Assembly (NCBI RefSeq): GCF_900078675.2
Contig: NZ_LT546237.1
Coordinates: forward strand, 2,559,876-2,623,875
Direction: 5' to 3'
Length of the DNA: 64,000 nt
Origin: Mycobacterium interjectum
GTDB lineage: Bacteria > Actinomycetota > Actinomycetes > Mycobacteriales > Mycobacteriaceae
Positions 1-7,480 of this stretch are shown one piece after another. Positions within the stretch are counted from its first letter, which is position 1; the number at the start of each line of letters is the position of its first letter. The translations under genes were made by a program, and so were the position numbers. The notes under the pieces are model-generated. The model was not told the origin of the DNA and ran no database searches. It was given only the letters and a program-made list of their open reading frames with translations.

Positions 1-1497
1 GGTGCAGAAGGTGTAGAGCGCGCGCCCGTCGGCGCTCAGATCGGCGCCCGGGTGCGGGGCGACGAGCGCGACGACCTCCTGGCCCCACCGCTCGCTCGGC
101 CGCCCCACCACCAGGGCGTCGGCGACGCCCGGATGCGCCCGCAGCACCTCTTCGACCTCTTCGACGAACACCTTTTCGCCGCCAGTGTTGACCACCAGCG
201 AATCGCGGCCGAAAAGCCGGATGGTGCCGTCCTTTTCGAGGGCTGCCCGGTCACCGGGTATCACCACGCGCCGGCCGTCGATCTGCGGGAAGGTCAGCCG
301 GGTCGCCTCGGCGTCGCCGAAGTACCCGAGCGGAATCCGGCCCGTCCGGGCGGCCCAGCCGACCTCCTGGTCGCCGGGGCGCAGGAACCGCGTGCGATCG
401 GCGGAGACGACCGTGGCCCCGTCCCTGGGTTGGAAGGTTTCGCTGGCGGTCCCCTCGCGGCTGTGCCCGAACGCCATGTTGCCGCTCTCGGACGACCCGT
501 AGCCCTCGATGATCGTGATGTGCGGCAGGCATTCCATCAGTGCCCGTTTGTATTTCGCGTTGGTGGCGGCCCCGCCCGTGCCGATCGCGTTCAGCGCGGA
601 CAGGTCGTAGCGATGCGAGCGGAGTTCGGCGATCAGCGGGCCGGCGTACGCGTCGCCGACCATCGTCATCATGCCCACCTTCTCGCGCTCGGCGGTCTTC
701 CACACCGAACACACGTCGAGCTTGTTGCGGTCGTCATAGAGCACGACCGGCAGCCCGGCGCACAGCGCCGCGAACGCGGTCCACAAGCCCGCCGCGTGCA
801 TCAGCGGGGAGACCGCGAACCACGGCGGGCCGCCGCCGCGCACCTTGTCGTGGATCTCGGTGACGCTGTCGTGGTCGGCGCCGACCATGGACGACACGTA
901 CATGTCGCTCTGGCGCCACAGCACCCCCTTGGGGCGCCCCGTCGTTCCGCCGGTGCACATCATGATCAGGTCGTCCGGCGACCCGACCGGCCGCACGTCC
1001 GGGTCGCCCGCGGCCAGAGCGTCGTCCAGCGACACGGCGCCCGGCAGTTCGGGTGCGCCGCTGCCGTCGTCGATGGAGACCAGGAGCTCGGTCCCGTCGG
1101 GGGGCAGCACGTCGGCGAAGCGGGCGCCGAGGGCGCGATGGTAGATGATTACGCGGGGCCGCACGTAGGCGAGCAGGTCGGCGATTTCGCGCGGCGAGTA
1201 GTGGTGGTTGACGTTGACCGGAACGGTGCGCGCCTTGAGGCATCCGATCACCATGTCGGGGTACAGGTCGTTGTACATCAGGAGCGCGACGCGATCCTGA
1301 CCGCATTCCCAGGGCTCGAGCTCCTCGCGCTCGGCGTGGGCCCCGAAGCCCTTGCCGCTGAGGAAGTTTGCCAGCCGGGTGGTGCGGCTCGCGGATTCGG
1401 CAAACGTGCTGCGGCGGTCACCGCAGACGGTCATCAGACGATCTCCGATGACGTCGGCGATGGCGTCCAGCACGGCGCCCACGGTCCATTCACTCAT
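1..1497 (-). CDS. Acyl-CoA synthetase (FadD type), C-terminus cut by window edge
   Basis: ATP-dependent ligase that would activate a carboxylic acid to its CoA thioester through an acyl-adenylate. Read from ATG at 1497, 499 codons lie in the window and the frame runs off the left edge. The phosphate-binding loop CTGGTTGRPKG is near residues 181-191, the adenylate motif GYGSSES follows, and the hinge region NTGGEKVFVEEVEE is present. The last stretch, with the expected catalytic lysine, lies outside. It is the third gene of a minus-strand operon after a crotonase and an amidohydrolase, with 10 bases to the amidohydrolase stop. The family is certain; the substrate is unknown. Confidence 0.93.
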   Translation of the reverse strand, partial: MSEWTVGAVLDAIADVIGDRLMTVCGDRRSTFAESASRTTRLANFLSGKGFGAHAEREELEPWECGQDRVALLMYNDLYPDMVIGCLKARTVPVNVNHHYSPREIADLLAYVRPRVIIYHRALGARFADVLPPDGTELLVSIDDGSGAPELPGAVSLDDALAAGDPDVRPVGSPDDLIMMCTGGTTGRPKGVLWRQSDMYVSSMVGADHDSVTEIHDKVRGGGPPWFAVSPLMHAAGLWTAFAALCAGLPVVLYDDRNKLDVCSVWKTAEREKVGMMTMVGDAYAGPLIAELRSHRYDLSALNAIGTGGAATNAKYKRALMECLPHITIIEGYGSSESGNMAFGHSREGTASETFQPRDGATVVSADRTRFLRPGDQEVGWAARTGRIPLGYFGDAEATRLTFPQIDGRRVVIPGDRAALEKDGTIRLFGRDSLVVNTGGEKVFVEEVEEVLRAHPGVADALVVGRPSERWGQEVVALVAPHPGADLSADGRALYTFCT

Positions 1498-1507
1498 GTG
1501 TCAGCGG

Positions 1508-2710
1508 CTAGGCGGACGATCCGACCTGGACACCGAGCAGGTCGAGGGCGTTGTCGCGCATGATTTTTCGGACGTCGGCATCGCTGAAACCGACGAGCTC
1601 TTCGGTAAAGGACACCGGCGACTCGAGGCCTTCGCCGTGCGGCCAGTCGGATCCGAACAGGATCTTGTCGATGCCGATCGCGTTGGCCAGCCCCGGCAGG
1701 TCGTCCTCGTAGTAGGGCGCGATCCAGACGTTGTTGCGCAACTGCTCGACCGGGTCTTCGGGAAAATGCCGCGGGTAGTTGTTGGCCACCTTCTTCAGGC
1801 GCTTGATCAGCCGGTGCACGAAGTACGAGCCGTTTTCGATGCTGACCGCCTTGAGTTTCGGGTGGCGGGTGAACACGCCGTGCACGATCATCGAGGCCAT
1901 CGTGTCGTGGATGGCCCGGTCGTCGAGGAGCACCTGATCCAGTGGGTCCTTCTCGCCGAACCCCTCGAAGGTTGCCTTGCCGCCCCACTGCGCGGCGATG
2001 TGCAGATAGCCGCTGTCGCTGAGGTGAAAGCCCACCGGTACGCCTGCCTCGGCCAGCCGGGCCCACACCGGGTCGTGGCTGCGATCGCCCAGCGACCTCG
2101 GCTTGACCACGCCGGGCACCGGCGCCGGCCGTACCAGCACCAGCTTGGCGCCGCGGGCCAACACGAACTCGACCTCGTCGAGCGCCTTGGCCGGATCGGC
2201 CAGCGAGATGATCGGCGCGGCAATGATTCGGTGATCGGGCCGGTCGAAGCCCCAGTCCTCGTCGAGCCAGAGGTTGAACGCGTGCACCGACGCCATCGTC
2301 GCCTCGATGTCTCCCTTGAGCGCCTCCTCGACGCCGCAGCCGAACGTCGGCAGCATGAAGACCGTCTCGATGTCCTGGGTGTCCATCACCGCGACCCGCG
2401 CATCGCGGTTCTGGTACTCGGGGTGGTCGCCCAGGCGTTCGACTTTCATCAGCGAGGCCGGATCCACACCCTCGGGGATCTCGCCGCGGAACAGCAAGTC
2501 GAGGCAGCCCGGCACGATGATCGGGTCGAAGGTGACGTTGGGGATGAAGTGGTTGACGCGGTCCCCGATCACGGCCCAGGTGCGCTTGCCGTCGCTGACC
2601 ATCTGCACCCCTCGGCGCTTGAACTTCTTGTCCAAGTGGCGGGTGAAGGCGTCCAGCGGCTCGTAATAGTGGTTGTCGACGTCGATCGGCCGGTAATCCA
2701 AGTCAGCCAT
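1508..2710 (-). CDS. Amidohydrolase-2 family metal-dependent hydrolase/decarboxylase
   Basis: A 400-residue TIM-barrel protein of the PF04909 type, a family that includes hydrolases and nonoxidative decarboxylases. The metal-site motif DVDNH lies at residues 10-14, a GFHLSDSGY motif carries a later histidine, and GSDWPHGEG near the C-terminus carries the terminal acidic residue. ATG 2710 is chosen because GGAAAGG sits 6 bases upstream; ATG 2716 would sit directly on that site. It lies between a crotonase and a FadD in one operon, so its substrate may be a CoA-linked or free acid intermediate (inference). Four relatives lie in this window at 25301, 43150, 49657 and 54343. Confidence 0.92.
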   Translation of the reverse strand: MADLDYRPIDVDNHYYEPLDAFTRHLDKKFKRRGVQMVSDGKRTWAVIGDRVNHFIPNVTFDPIIVPGCLDLLFRGEIPEGVDPASLMKVERLGDHPEYQNRDARVAVMDTQDIETVFMLPTFGCGVEEALKGDIEATMASVHAFNLWLDEDWGFDRPDHRIIAAPIISLADPAKALDEVEFVLARGAKLVLVRPAPVPGVVKPRSLGDRSHDPVWARLAEAGVPVGFHLSDSGYLHIAAQWGGKATFEGFGEKDPLDQVLLDDRAIHDTMASMIVHGVFTRHPKLKAVSIENGSYFVHRLIKRLKKVANNYPRHFPEDPVEQLRNNVWIAPYYEDDLPGLANAIGIDKILFGSDWPHGEGLESPVSFTEELVGFSDADVRKIMRDNALDLLGVQVGSSA

Positions 2711-2739
2711 GATCATCCTTTCCGGTGCCACCGGCAAAA

Positions 2740-3582
2740 TTAAGCTTCGGTTGAAGTGAGCGAAGGGAATTGGGGCGGGCGCTTCTCGAGGAAGCTGGTG
2801 ATCCCTTCGATGACGTCCGGTCGCGGCATCGCCTCGTGCAGCAGGATTTCGGCGCGCGCCGTAGCGTCGGCGACGTCGCGGGTGGCGTCGCCGTAGACCT
2901 GCTGTTTGATTACCGCCATCGAGGCGGGCGAGCAGTTTCGCGCGACGTCCTCCGCGTACTCGAGGGCCCGTTTCATCAGGTTTTCGGGGGCGACGACTTC
3001 TTTGACGAGGCCCAGCTCGGCCGCCTCCTCGGCGAGAAAGGTGCGACCGCTGAGCAACAGGTCGAGGGCGACTCCCCAGGAGCTCAGCCGCGGAAGTATC
3101 CAGGAGATGCCGAATTCGGCGATCAGCCCCCGCCGGGCGAACACCGCCGCGAACTTGGCCCCGGCTGCCGCGAAGCGGACGTCGCACATCAAGGCTTGGG
3201 TCAGGCCGATGCCGACACAGGCGCCGTTGATCGCCGCGACGACGGGCTTGCGAAGCGCGGTCACGAAATGCGGTGGGCGCTCACCGACCAACTCGGCCAG
3301 GTCGGTCTGACCCGCCTTCTCCATCTTCTCGCCGTAGCTGGCCGCCGAACTCGGCGCGCCCAGATAGGCGCCCGCGCAGAATCCCCTGCCCCGACCGGTC
3401 ACCACGATCACCCGGATGTCGGGGTCTTTTTCGGCGCGGTCGATCCCGGCGTAGAACGCGGCGGCGATGTCGGGGCCCCAGGCGTTCAGGCGATCCGGAC
3501 GATTGAAGGTGAGGATTGCGACGCCGCTTGCCGTGGCCTCGTAGAGTACGGCGCCTTCGGAAGCACCGTCGCTGCCGGACAT
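2740..3582 (-). CDS. Enoyl-CoA hydratase/isomerase (crotonase) family protein
   Basis: A 280-residue crotonase-fold protein expected to hydrate or isomerise an enoyl-CoA. The first oxyanion-hole segment reads RGFCAGAYL, where the usual Asp of CAGADL is Tyr. The second segment is GACVGIGLTQALMCD, without the first catalytic Glu. The second acid is kept in RRGLIAEFG. I place the start at ATG 3582, preceded by GAGGAGG. An in-frame ATG at 3639 would add 19 residues, but it has no ribosome-binding site and overlaps the TACTGTA element. It is the first gene of the operon leading to the amidohydrolase and FadD. Confidence 0.88.
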   Translation of the reverse strand: MSGSDGASEGAVLYEATASGVAILTFNRPDRLNAWGPDIAAAFYAGIDRAEKDPDIRVIVVTGRGRGFCAGAYLGAPSSAASYGEKMEKAGQTDLAELVGERPPHFVTALRKPVVAAINGACVGIGLTQALMCDVRFAAAGAKFAAVFARRGLIAEFGISWILPRLSSWGVALDLLLSGRTFLAEEAAELGLVKEVVAPENLMKRALEYAEDVARNCSPASMAVIKQQVYGDATRDVADATARAEILLHEAMPRPDVIEGITSFLEKRPPQFPSLTSTEA

Positions 3583-3638
3583 CTGCCGCGGCACCTCCTC
3601 ACCCTCGACCTGCCGGAAATCAGCCGTCTTTGTACGCA

Positions 3639-3658
3639 TACTGTATACCTATCGGTAG
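3639..3658. promoter_or_regulatory. TACTGTA...TACCTATCG...TAG element, copy A
   Basis: The plus strand reads TACTGTATACCTATCGGTAG just upstream of the minus-strand crotonase operon. Nearly the same words in the same order occur on the minus strand at 6526-6507 (TACTGTAATACCTATCGTAG), upstream of the SDR operon. A TACTGTATGGG core recurs at 9117. The sequence is seen directly; the role as a regulator-binding site, perhaps for the TetR at 6636, is inference. Confidence 0.4.
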
Positions 3659-3740
3659 CGCATTCCACAACCGCCGCCGCGCGCGCGTGAACCGCGACCA
3701 AACAGCGATTTTCGGCGCGCTGGGCTGCCCAGGGCAACCC

Positions 3741-4013
3741 CTAGCGGGACGCCCGTCCGCGGGTGATCAGCTTGACGATCGCCAGCAGGATCACCGCCCC
3801 CAGCAGACACGTGAGAAACGAGAACAACAACCCTCGGCCGTCCACGCTGACACCCATGGCGCGCAGGAGGAATCCGCCGATCAACCCACCGACGACGCCG
3901 ACCGCGATGTTGAGGAGCAAGCCCAGCTGCGCGTCGGTCCCCGTGATTTTGCTGCCCACCCAGCCGGCCACGCCCCCGATGACGATCCAGCCGATGACAC
4001 CCAGCGTGAGCAC
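3741..4013 (-). CDS. GlsB/YeaQ/YmgE-family small membrane protein
   Basis: A 90-residue hydrophobic protein with three likely membrane helices. The first begins at LTLGVIGWIVIGG, the second is LLLNIAVGVVGGLIGGFLL, and the third is SFLTCLLGAVILLAIVKL. The family is linked to general stress, but its molecular role is not settled. I use GTG 4013 because the family normally starts just before the GWIVIG segment and because this leaves a short intergenic gap to a divergent small gene. Longer in-frame ATG starts exist at 4088 and 4133 but add low-complexity sequence unlike the family. It sits beside a CsbD-like stress gene. Confidence 0.85.
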   Translation of the reverse strand: MLTLGVIGWIVIGGVAGWVGSKITGTDAQLGLLLNIAVGVVGGLIGGFLLRAMGVSVDGRGLLFSFLTCLLGAVILLAIVKLITRGRASR

Positions 4014-4075
4014 CGCCCGATCGTAACCGCGGGCGACGGGGTTTGGGATGGCGACGCGGGGGTTATCGATGACTC

Positions 4076-4237
4076 GTGAATGCGACATTTGCAGCGCTTG
4101 CTCACCGCCTGCGCCAGGCGCGCGCGGTGGCATCGCGGGCCGAGCTGGCGGTGATGGGCGCGCAGATCCTGTTCTGGGCGGCGCTGATCGGCGTTCTCGC
4201 CTGCCTCGGGTTGCGGCCGCGGCGGCGGTTCAACTAG
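4076..4237 (+). CDS. Possible 53-residue single-pass membrane peptide
   Basis: A GTG-started frame, MNATFAALAHRLRQ onward, has a basic, Ala/Arg-rich N-terminal half, then a hydrophobic segment of about 20 residues (VMGAQILFWAALIGVLACLG), and ends LRPRRRFN. The basic-helix-basic pattern is typical of a small membrane protein. It is divergent from the GlsB-like gene and 93 bases before the CsbD-like gene, so it would belong to the stress island. No clear ribosome-binding site is seen, and no family is recognised. It could be chance coding in GC-rich DNA. Confidence 0.42.
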   Translation: MNATFAALAHRLRQARAVASRAELAVMGAQILFWAALIGVLACLGLRPRRRFN

Positions 4238-4265
4238 GGGCTGTGGCGGGCGCCACGATCGCACA

Positions 4266-4292
4266 GGTTTACGTCGGCCACCTGACCGGGAA
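4266..4292 (+). promoter_or_regulatory. Candidate SigF-type promoter of the CsbD-like gene
   Basis: GGTTT at 4266-4270 and GGGAA at 4288-4292 are separated by 17 bases. This is close to the mycobacterial SigF consensus GGTTT-N15-17-GGGTA, with one mismatch. It lies 39 bases before the CsbD-like start codon. A stress sigma factor would fit the gene it precedes. Assignment is by pattern only. Confidence 0.45.
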
Positions 4293-4330
4293 GCCTAGAA
4301 ACAAGCCATTTATCAACGGGAGGGAATGCA

Positions 4331-4570
4331 ATGGTTGACGCCAAGAGCGGTCCGATCGAACTCGTCCGGGGCATCATCGAGGATGTTTTCGGTAAGACCA
4401 AGCAGGTCATCGGCATCATCATCGGCCGCAATGACCTGATCAACGAGGGCAAGGCGCAGCAGGACAAAGCCGACGCGCAGCGCAGCGCCGGGAAGAAGGA
4501 AGCCGCCGCCGAGAAGGCGCGTAGCAAGGCCAAGGTCTATGAGGAGCGTGAGCGGGCCGAGCAGAACTAG
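4331..4570 (+). CDS. CsbD-like / microaggregate-binding-protein-1-type small protein
   Basis: A 79-residue, highly charged, Lys/Glu/Ala-rich helical protein. The N-terminal part (IELVRGIIEDVFGKTKQVIGIIIGRNDL) is a CsbD-like repeat. It is followed by EGKAQQDKADAQR and a long charged helix rich in KKEAAAEKA. Mycobacterial proteins of this size and pattern are annotated as microaggregate-binding protein 1. CsbD relatives are general-stress proteins of unknown mechanism. GGGAGGG precedes the ATG by 7 bases. A SigF-like promoter lies upstream and a strong hairpin terminator lies downstream. Confidence 0.88.
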   Translation: MVDAKSGPIELVRGIIEDVFGKTKQVIGIIIGRNDLINEGKAQQDKADAQRSAGKKEAAAEKARSKAKVYEERERAEQN

Positions 4571-4586
4571 ACGGCCCACCCTAGCG

Positions 4587-4615
4587 AGCGGGCCCGGTCA
4601 CGTACCGGGCCCGCT
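4587..4615. terminator. Bidirectional hairpin terminator between convergent genes
   Basis: A perfect 12-bp inverted repeat, AGCGGGCCCGGT and its complement, encloses the 5-base loop CACGT. It lies between the stop of the CsbD-like gene (4570) and the stop of the convergent aldolase gene (4633). There is no U-run, as is usual for mycobacterial terminators. Its position between two converging 3' ends supports a terminator for both strands. Confidence 0.8.
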
Positions 4616-4632
4616 TCGCCGTGAAATCCGTT

Positions 4633-5649
4633 CTACTGCAACACGGTTTCGAGAAGACCGACCCGCCGGTAGGCGTTTTCGATCTGGGCCTTCGCCTCGG
4701 GCGGCAGTTCGGCCTGCGGAGGCCGCGAATGTGGATAGTCGCCGATCGGCAGTCCCAGCAGCGAGGCGGCGTACTTGAAGGCGCCACCCCAGTGGGTGAA
4801 GTAGTCCGGCCGCCCCGGGTAGCACGTCCACCAGGACCCGATGTCGAGGTCGAACTGGTCCATCCCGGACTCCCGCGCGTAGTCCATCGCCTCGAGGAGC
4901 TTGTCGCCCAGCACCAGCTCCCAGTATTCGGAGAACAATCGCCGTTGCGGGGTTTCGAATAGATAGCCGGCCGTGCCCAATTGCGCCGGACAGACGATGC
5001 CGGCGCGCAGCCACCCGGCGCGGTACACGGTCCGGTCGCATTCCCAGACCGCGAGGTCGGGCGCCAACTCGTGCAGCCGCCGGCTCGCCTCCGGCCGGAA
5101 GGCGCCCTCCTTGGTGGCGCACACGGCGGGTATCTCGTGATAGATGCGCGCGCTTTCGGCCGGGGTCAGCACGTAGCCGGAAGACGGAGAGTTGAACATG
5201 CCCAAGGCGATATCGGTGCGCGCGGCGATATAGGAGAAGAACCTCAATACACCCTCTCCTCCGTGCGCCTCCATCATCGGCGTCTGGATGTAGGCGATGT
5301 CGGCACCCGCCTGCTGGGCGTGGCGGGTCAGTTCCAAACAGTCCTTCGCCGACGTCGCCGCAGTGCAGGCCTGCACGACGACATCCGGGTTCAGGCCGCG
5401 CGCCTGCTCGATTGCCACCTCTAGCAGGCGCTTGCGCTCGTCGAGGGTCAGTGCCCAAAACTCGGCGATGCCGCTGGTACACCACAACATCGGGTGCCCG
5501 AGATCGCCGACGCAGTAGCGCACCAGTGTCCGATAGGCGTCCCAGTCGATGTCATCGCCGTCGGTGCCGCAGAACGGCGTGTAGAGGGAGTCGCCGATTC
5601 CCCGCAATGCTCCGCGCGCCCAGGTGCGCGCCTCGGTCGCCGTCGCCAC
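4633..5649 (-). CDS. Dihydrodipicolinate synthase-like (DapA family) aldolase/lyase
   Basis: A 338-residue class I aldolase-type TIM barrel. The Schiff-base lysine is K180 in CATKEG. Other family segments include CTSGIAEFWALTLDERKRLLE and FNSPSSG. The tyrosine of the usual PYY motif is replaced (QTPMME), so true dihydrodipicolinate synthesis is unlikely. A pyruvate-type or other keto-acid lyase is more plausible (inference). GTG 5649 is chosen because AAAGGAG lies 8 bases upstream; an upstream ATG at 5724 would run into the SDR gene. It is second in an operon after an SDR, 34 bases downstream. Confidence 0.88.
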   Translation of the reverse strand: MATATEARTWARGALRGIGDSLYTPFCGTDGDDIDWDAYRTLVRYCVGDLGHPMLWCTSGIAEFWALTLDERKRLLEVAIEQARGLNPDVVVQACTAATSAKDCLELTRHAQQAGADIAYIQTPMMEAHGGEGVLRFFSYIAARTDIALGMFNSPSSGYVLTPAESARIYHEIPAVCATKEGAFRPEASRRLHELAPDLAVWECDRTVYRAGWLRAGIVCPAQLGTAGYLFETPQRRLFSEYWELVLGDKLLEAMDYARESGMDQFDLDIGSWWTCYPGRPDYFTHWGGAFKYAASLLGLPIGDYPHSRPPQAELPPEAKAQIENAYRRVGLLETVLQ

Positions 5650-5683
5650 AATCGACTCCTTTTGTCGGCCAAACGATTTCGGG

Positions 5684-6481
5684 TCAGGTGAAGTCCGAAC
5701 CACCGTCGACGTTGATGTTGGCACCGGTCATGTAGGAATTGCGCCGCGATGCGAGGAAGGCGGCGACCGGTCCTATCTCTTCCGGCAGGCCGGCCCGCGG
5801 CATCTGCGCGGGATGCCCGAAATGCTCGGCGATCGCGTCCATCAGCGCGTACGGGTCGTTGCCGTCGACGCCGACGGACTTCGCCCAGCCGACCAGGGAC
5901 TCCGACGCGATGCTGCCCGGCGACACCACGTTGACCAAGATCTCGTCCTTGGCCAGCAACAGGGACAAGTTTTTGGAGACGCTCGTCAGCATCGACTTGG
6001 CGGCGGTGTAGGCCGGCAGCATCACGCTTTGTCGCTGGGTGGAGTGCGCCGAGAAGTTGACGATCCGCGCCCATTGCGCCTTGCGCAGCAGGGGAAGTGC
6101 CGCACGGACGCAGCGCACCATGCCCATGACCCCGTCCTCAACGGCCCGGTGCCACTGTTCGTCGGTCAGATCCTCGAAGCTGCCCGCCGCGCCCGGCCCG
6201 ACCGTGTTGACGAGCACGTTGAGTTCGCCGTCCCATCGCGCGGCGAGGTCGGCGAACACCGTGTCGACCGCGGCGGCGTCACCGATGTCGGCCACCAGGC
6301 CGAGGGCATCCGCGCTGCCGCGTCCGGTCAAATCGTCCGCCGCGGAATCCAGCGCGTCGCGGGTGCGGCCGACCACCGCCACCCGGGCCCCCTCGTCGGC
6401 CAGGCAGCGTGCCGTCGCCAACCCCATCCCGCGGCTACCGCCGACCACCACCGCCGTGGCATTCGCCAGCCCTAGATCCAT
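5684..6481 (-). CDS. SDR family oxidoreductase
   Basis: A 265-residue classical short-chain dehydrogenase. The cofactor motif GGSRGMG lies at about 14-20. The catalytic set is present in IVNFSAHSTQ and PAYTAAK (Ser, Tyr, Lys). The C-terminal signature GANINVDGGSDFT is typical. ATG 6481 fits the fold start; a longer frame to 6553 has an unlike N-terminus. It leads a two-gene operon with the DapA-like aldolase. A TACTGTA element and a divergent TetR gene lie upstream, so control by that TetR is plausible. Confidence 0.92.
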   Translation of the reverse strand: MDLGLANATAVVVGGSRGMGLATARCLADEGARVAVVGRTRDALDSAADDLTGRGSADALGLVADIGDAAAVDTVFADLAARWDGELNVLVNTVGPGAAGSFEDLTDEQWHRAVEDGVMGMVRCVRAALPLLRKAQWARIVNFSAHSTQRQSVMLPAYTAAKSMLTSVSKNLSLLLAKDEILVNVVSPGSIASESLVGWAKSVGVDGNDPYALMDAIAEHFGHPAQMPRAGLPEEIGPVAAFLASRRNSYMTGANINVDGGSDFT

Positions 6482-6506
6482 GTGTCCAGCCGTTTTACCA
6501 AAAAGC

Positions 6507-6526
6507 CTACGATAGGTATTACAGTA
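6507..6526. promoter_or_regulatory. TACTGTA...TACCTATCG...TAG element, copy B
   Basis: On the minus strand this reads TACTGTAATACCTATCGTAG. It shares the TACTGTA, TACCTATCG and TAG words of the element at 3639, differing by one inserted and one missing base. It is 26 bases upstream of the SDR start codon and in the divergent promoter region of the TetR gene. A binding site for that TetR is inference. Confidence 0.4.
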
Positions 6527-6581
6527 GCAGACGGAAAACGCGCCGACACGCACGCATATACGCAGGTCAGAGAGGAACCAA

Positions 6582-6601
6582 CGGTAGATTCCACTCTACC
6601 G
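6582..6601. promoter_or_regulatory. Palindromic operator candidate before the TetR gene
   Basis: CGGTAGA and TCTACCG form perfect 7-bp arms around the 6-base spacer TTCCAC, 34 bases before the preferred start of the TetR gene. A palindrome of about 20 bp in this position is the usual arrangement for TetR autoregulation. The arms are seen directly; the binding is inference. Confidence 0.5.
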
Positions 6602-6635
6602 GTGGCACGGCTAGATCCTGATGGAGGTGCCCGTA

Positions 6636-7385
6636 GTGGCAAAGCAGGCAACCGCCGAGAAGCGTCAACGACGCGAGCGCGGGTCCATCAATCCCGACGA
6701 CATCATCAGTGGCGCATTCGAACTCGCGGAGCAAGTGTCGATAGACAACCTGAGCATGCCGCTGCTGGGCAAACACCTCGGCGTGGGCGTGACCAGCATC
6801 TACTGGTACTTCCGCAAGAAGGACGATCTGCTCAACGCCATGACCGACCGTGCCCTGGGCAAGTACGTCTTCGCCACCCCCTATGTCGAAGCCAGCGACT
6901 GGCGCGAGACGCTGCGCAACCATGCCCGCCTGATGCGTAAAACCTTCATGGGCAACCCAATCCTGTGCGACCTGATTCTCATTCGCGCCGCCCTGAGTCC
7001 GAAGGCGGCGCGGGTGGGCGCTCAGGAGATGGAGCGCGCGATCGCCAACCTGGTGGAGGCCGGCCTGTCGCCCGAGGACGCCTTCGACACCTACTCCGCG
7101 GTCTCGCTGCATGTCCGCGGTTCGGTGGTGCTGCAACGGCTCTACGACAAGAACCAGACGCCGGACAGCGGACCGCGCGCCATCGAGGACGCGGTGGCCA
7201 TCGATCCGGCCACCACTCCGCTGATCGCCCAGGTGACCGGGCAGGGACATCGGATCGCCGCTCCCGACGAAGCGAATTTCGAGTTCGGCCTGGACTGCAT
7301 CCTCAACTACGCCGGCAGTCTGATCGAGAAGGGCGCCAAAGCGTCGGCCCAGTCGCGTCAACGCAAGGCAGCCAAGTCGCGTTAA
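6636..7385 (+). CDS. TetR family transcriptional regulator
   Basis: A 249-residue DNA-binding protein. The N-terminal helix-turn-helix spans about residues 20-70 and includes LGVGVTSIYWYFRKKDDLL, the typical recognition helix and following segment. The C-terminal ligand-binding part is specific to this protein, and its basic tail ends RQRKAAKSR. GTG 6636 is preferred because GGAGG lies 8 bases upstream; an ATG at 6621 has no such site. It is divergent from the SDR/aldolase operon and convergent with a crotonase. A 20-bp palindrome lies in front of it, which suggests autoregulation and control of the SDR operon. Confidence 0.93.
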   Translation: MAKQATAEKRQRRERGSINPDDIISGAFELAEQVSIDNLSMPLLGKHLGVGVTSIYWYFRKKDDLLNAMTDRALGKYVFATPYVEASDWRETLRNHARLMRKTFMGNPILCDLILIRAALSPKAARVGAQEMERAIANLVEAGLSPEDAFDTYSAVSLHVRGSVVLQRLYDKNQTPDSGPRAIEDAVAIDPATTPLIAQVTGQGHRIAAPDEANFEFGLDCILNYAGSLIEKGAKASAQSRQRKAAKSR

Positions 7386-7410
7386 GGCCCACCCTGCCGC
7401 TGTGCAGCGT

Positions 7411-7466
7411 CGAGCGTGAACTGACGGCGGCTTTTTGGCCGATTTCTCGCCCTGGCTGCACGCTCG
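7411..7466. terminator. Inverted repeat between convergent TetR and crotonase genes
   Basis: CGAGCGTG at 7411-7418 and CACGCTCG at 7459-7466 are perfect complements flanking a 40-base interval that contains CGGCGGCTTTTTGGCCG. It is the only structured sequence in the 95-base gap between two converging stop codons. It may act as a weak bidirectional terminator; the large loop makes this uncertain. Confidence 0.25.
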
Positions 7467-7480
7467 GCGTGATGGCGCGG

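Noticed and set aside
52-1563. A 503-codon open frame on the plus strand, and many similar long frames opposite real genes across the window
   Set aside because: They are mirror frames of GC-rich genes. Their translations are rich in Arg, Gly, His and Pro without recognisable domains, while the opposite strand encodes clear FadD, crotonase or amidohydrolase motifs.
4633-5649. Annotation of the DapA-like gene as lysine-biosynthetic dihydrodipicolinate synthase (and 19357-20469 as DapB)
   Set aside because: The aldolase lacks the PYY tyrosine and the reductase is over 100 residues longer than DapB. Both lie in catabolic operons, so biosynthetic names would mislead.
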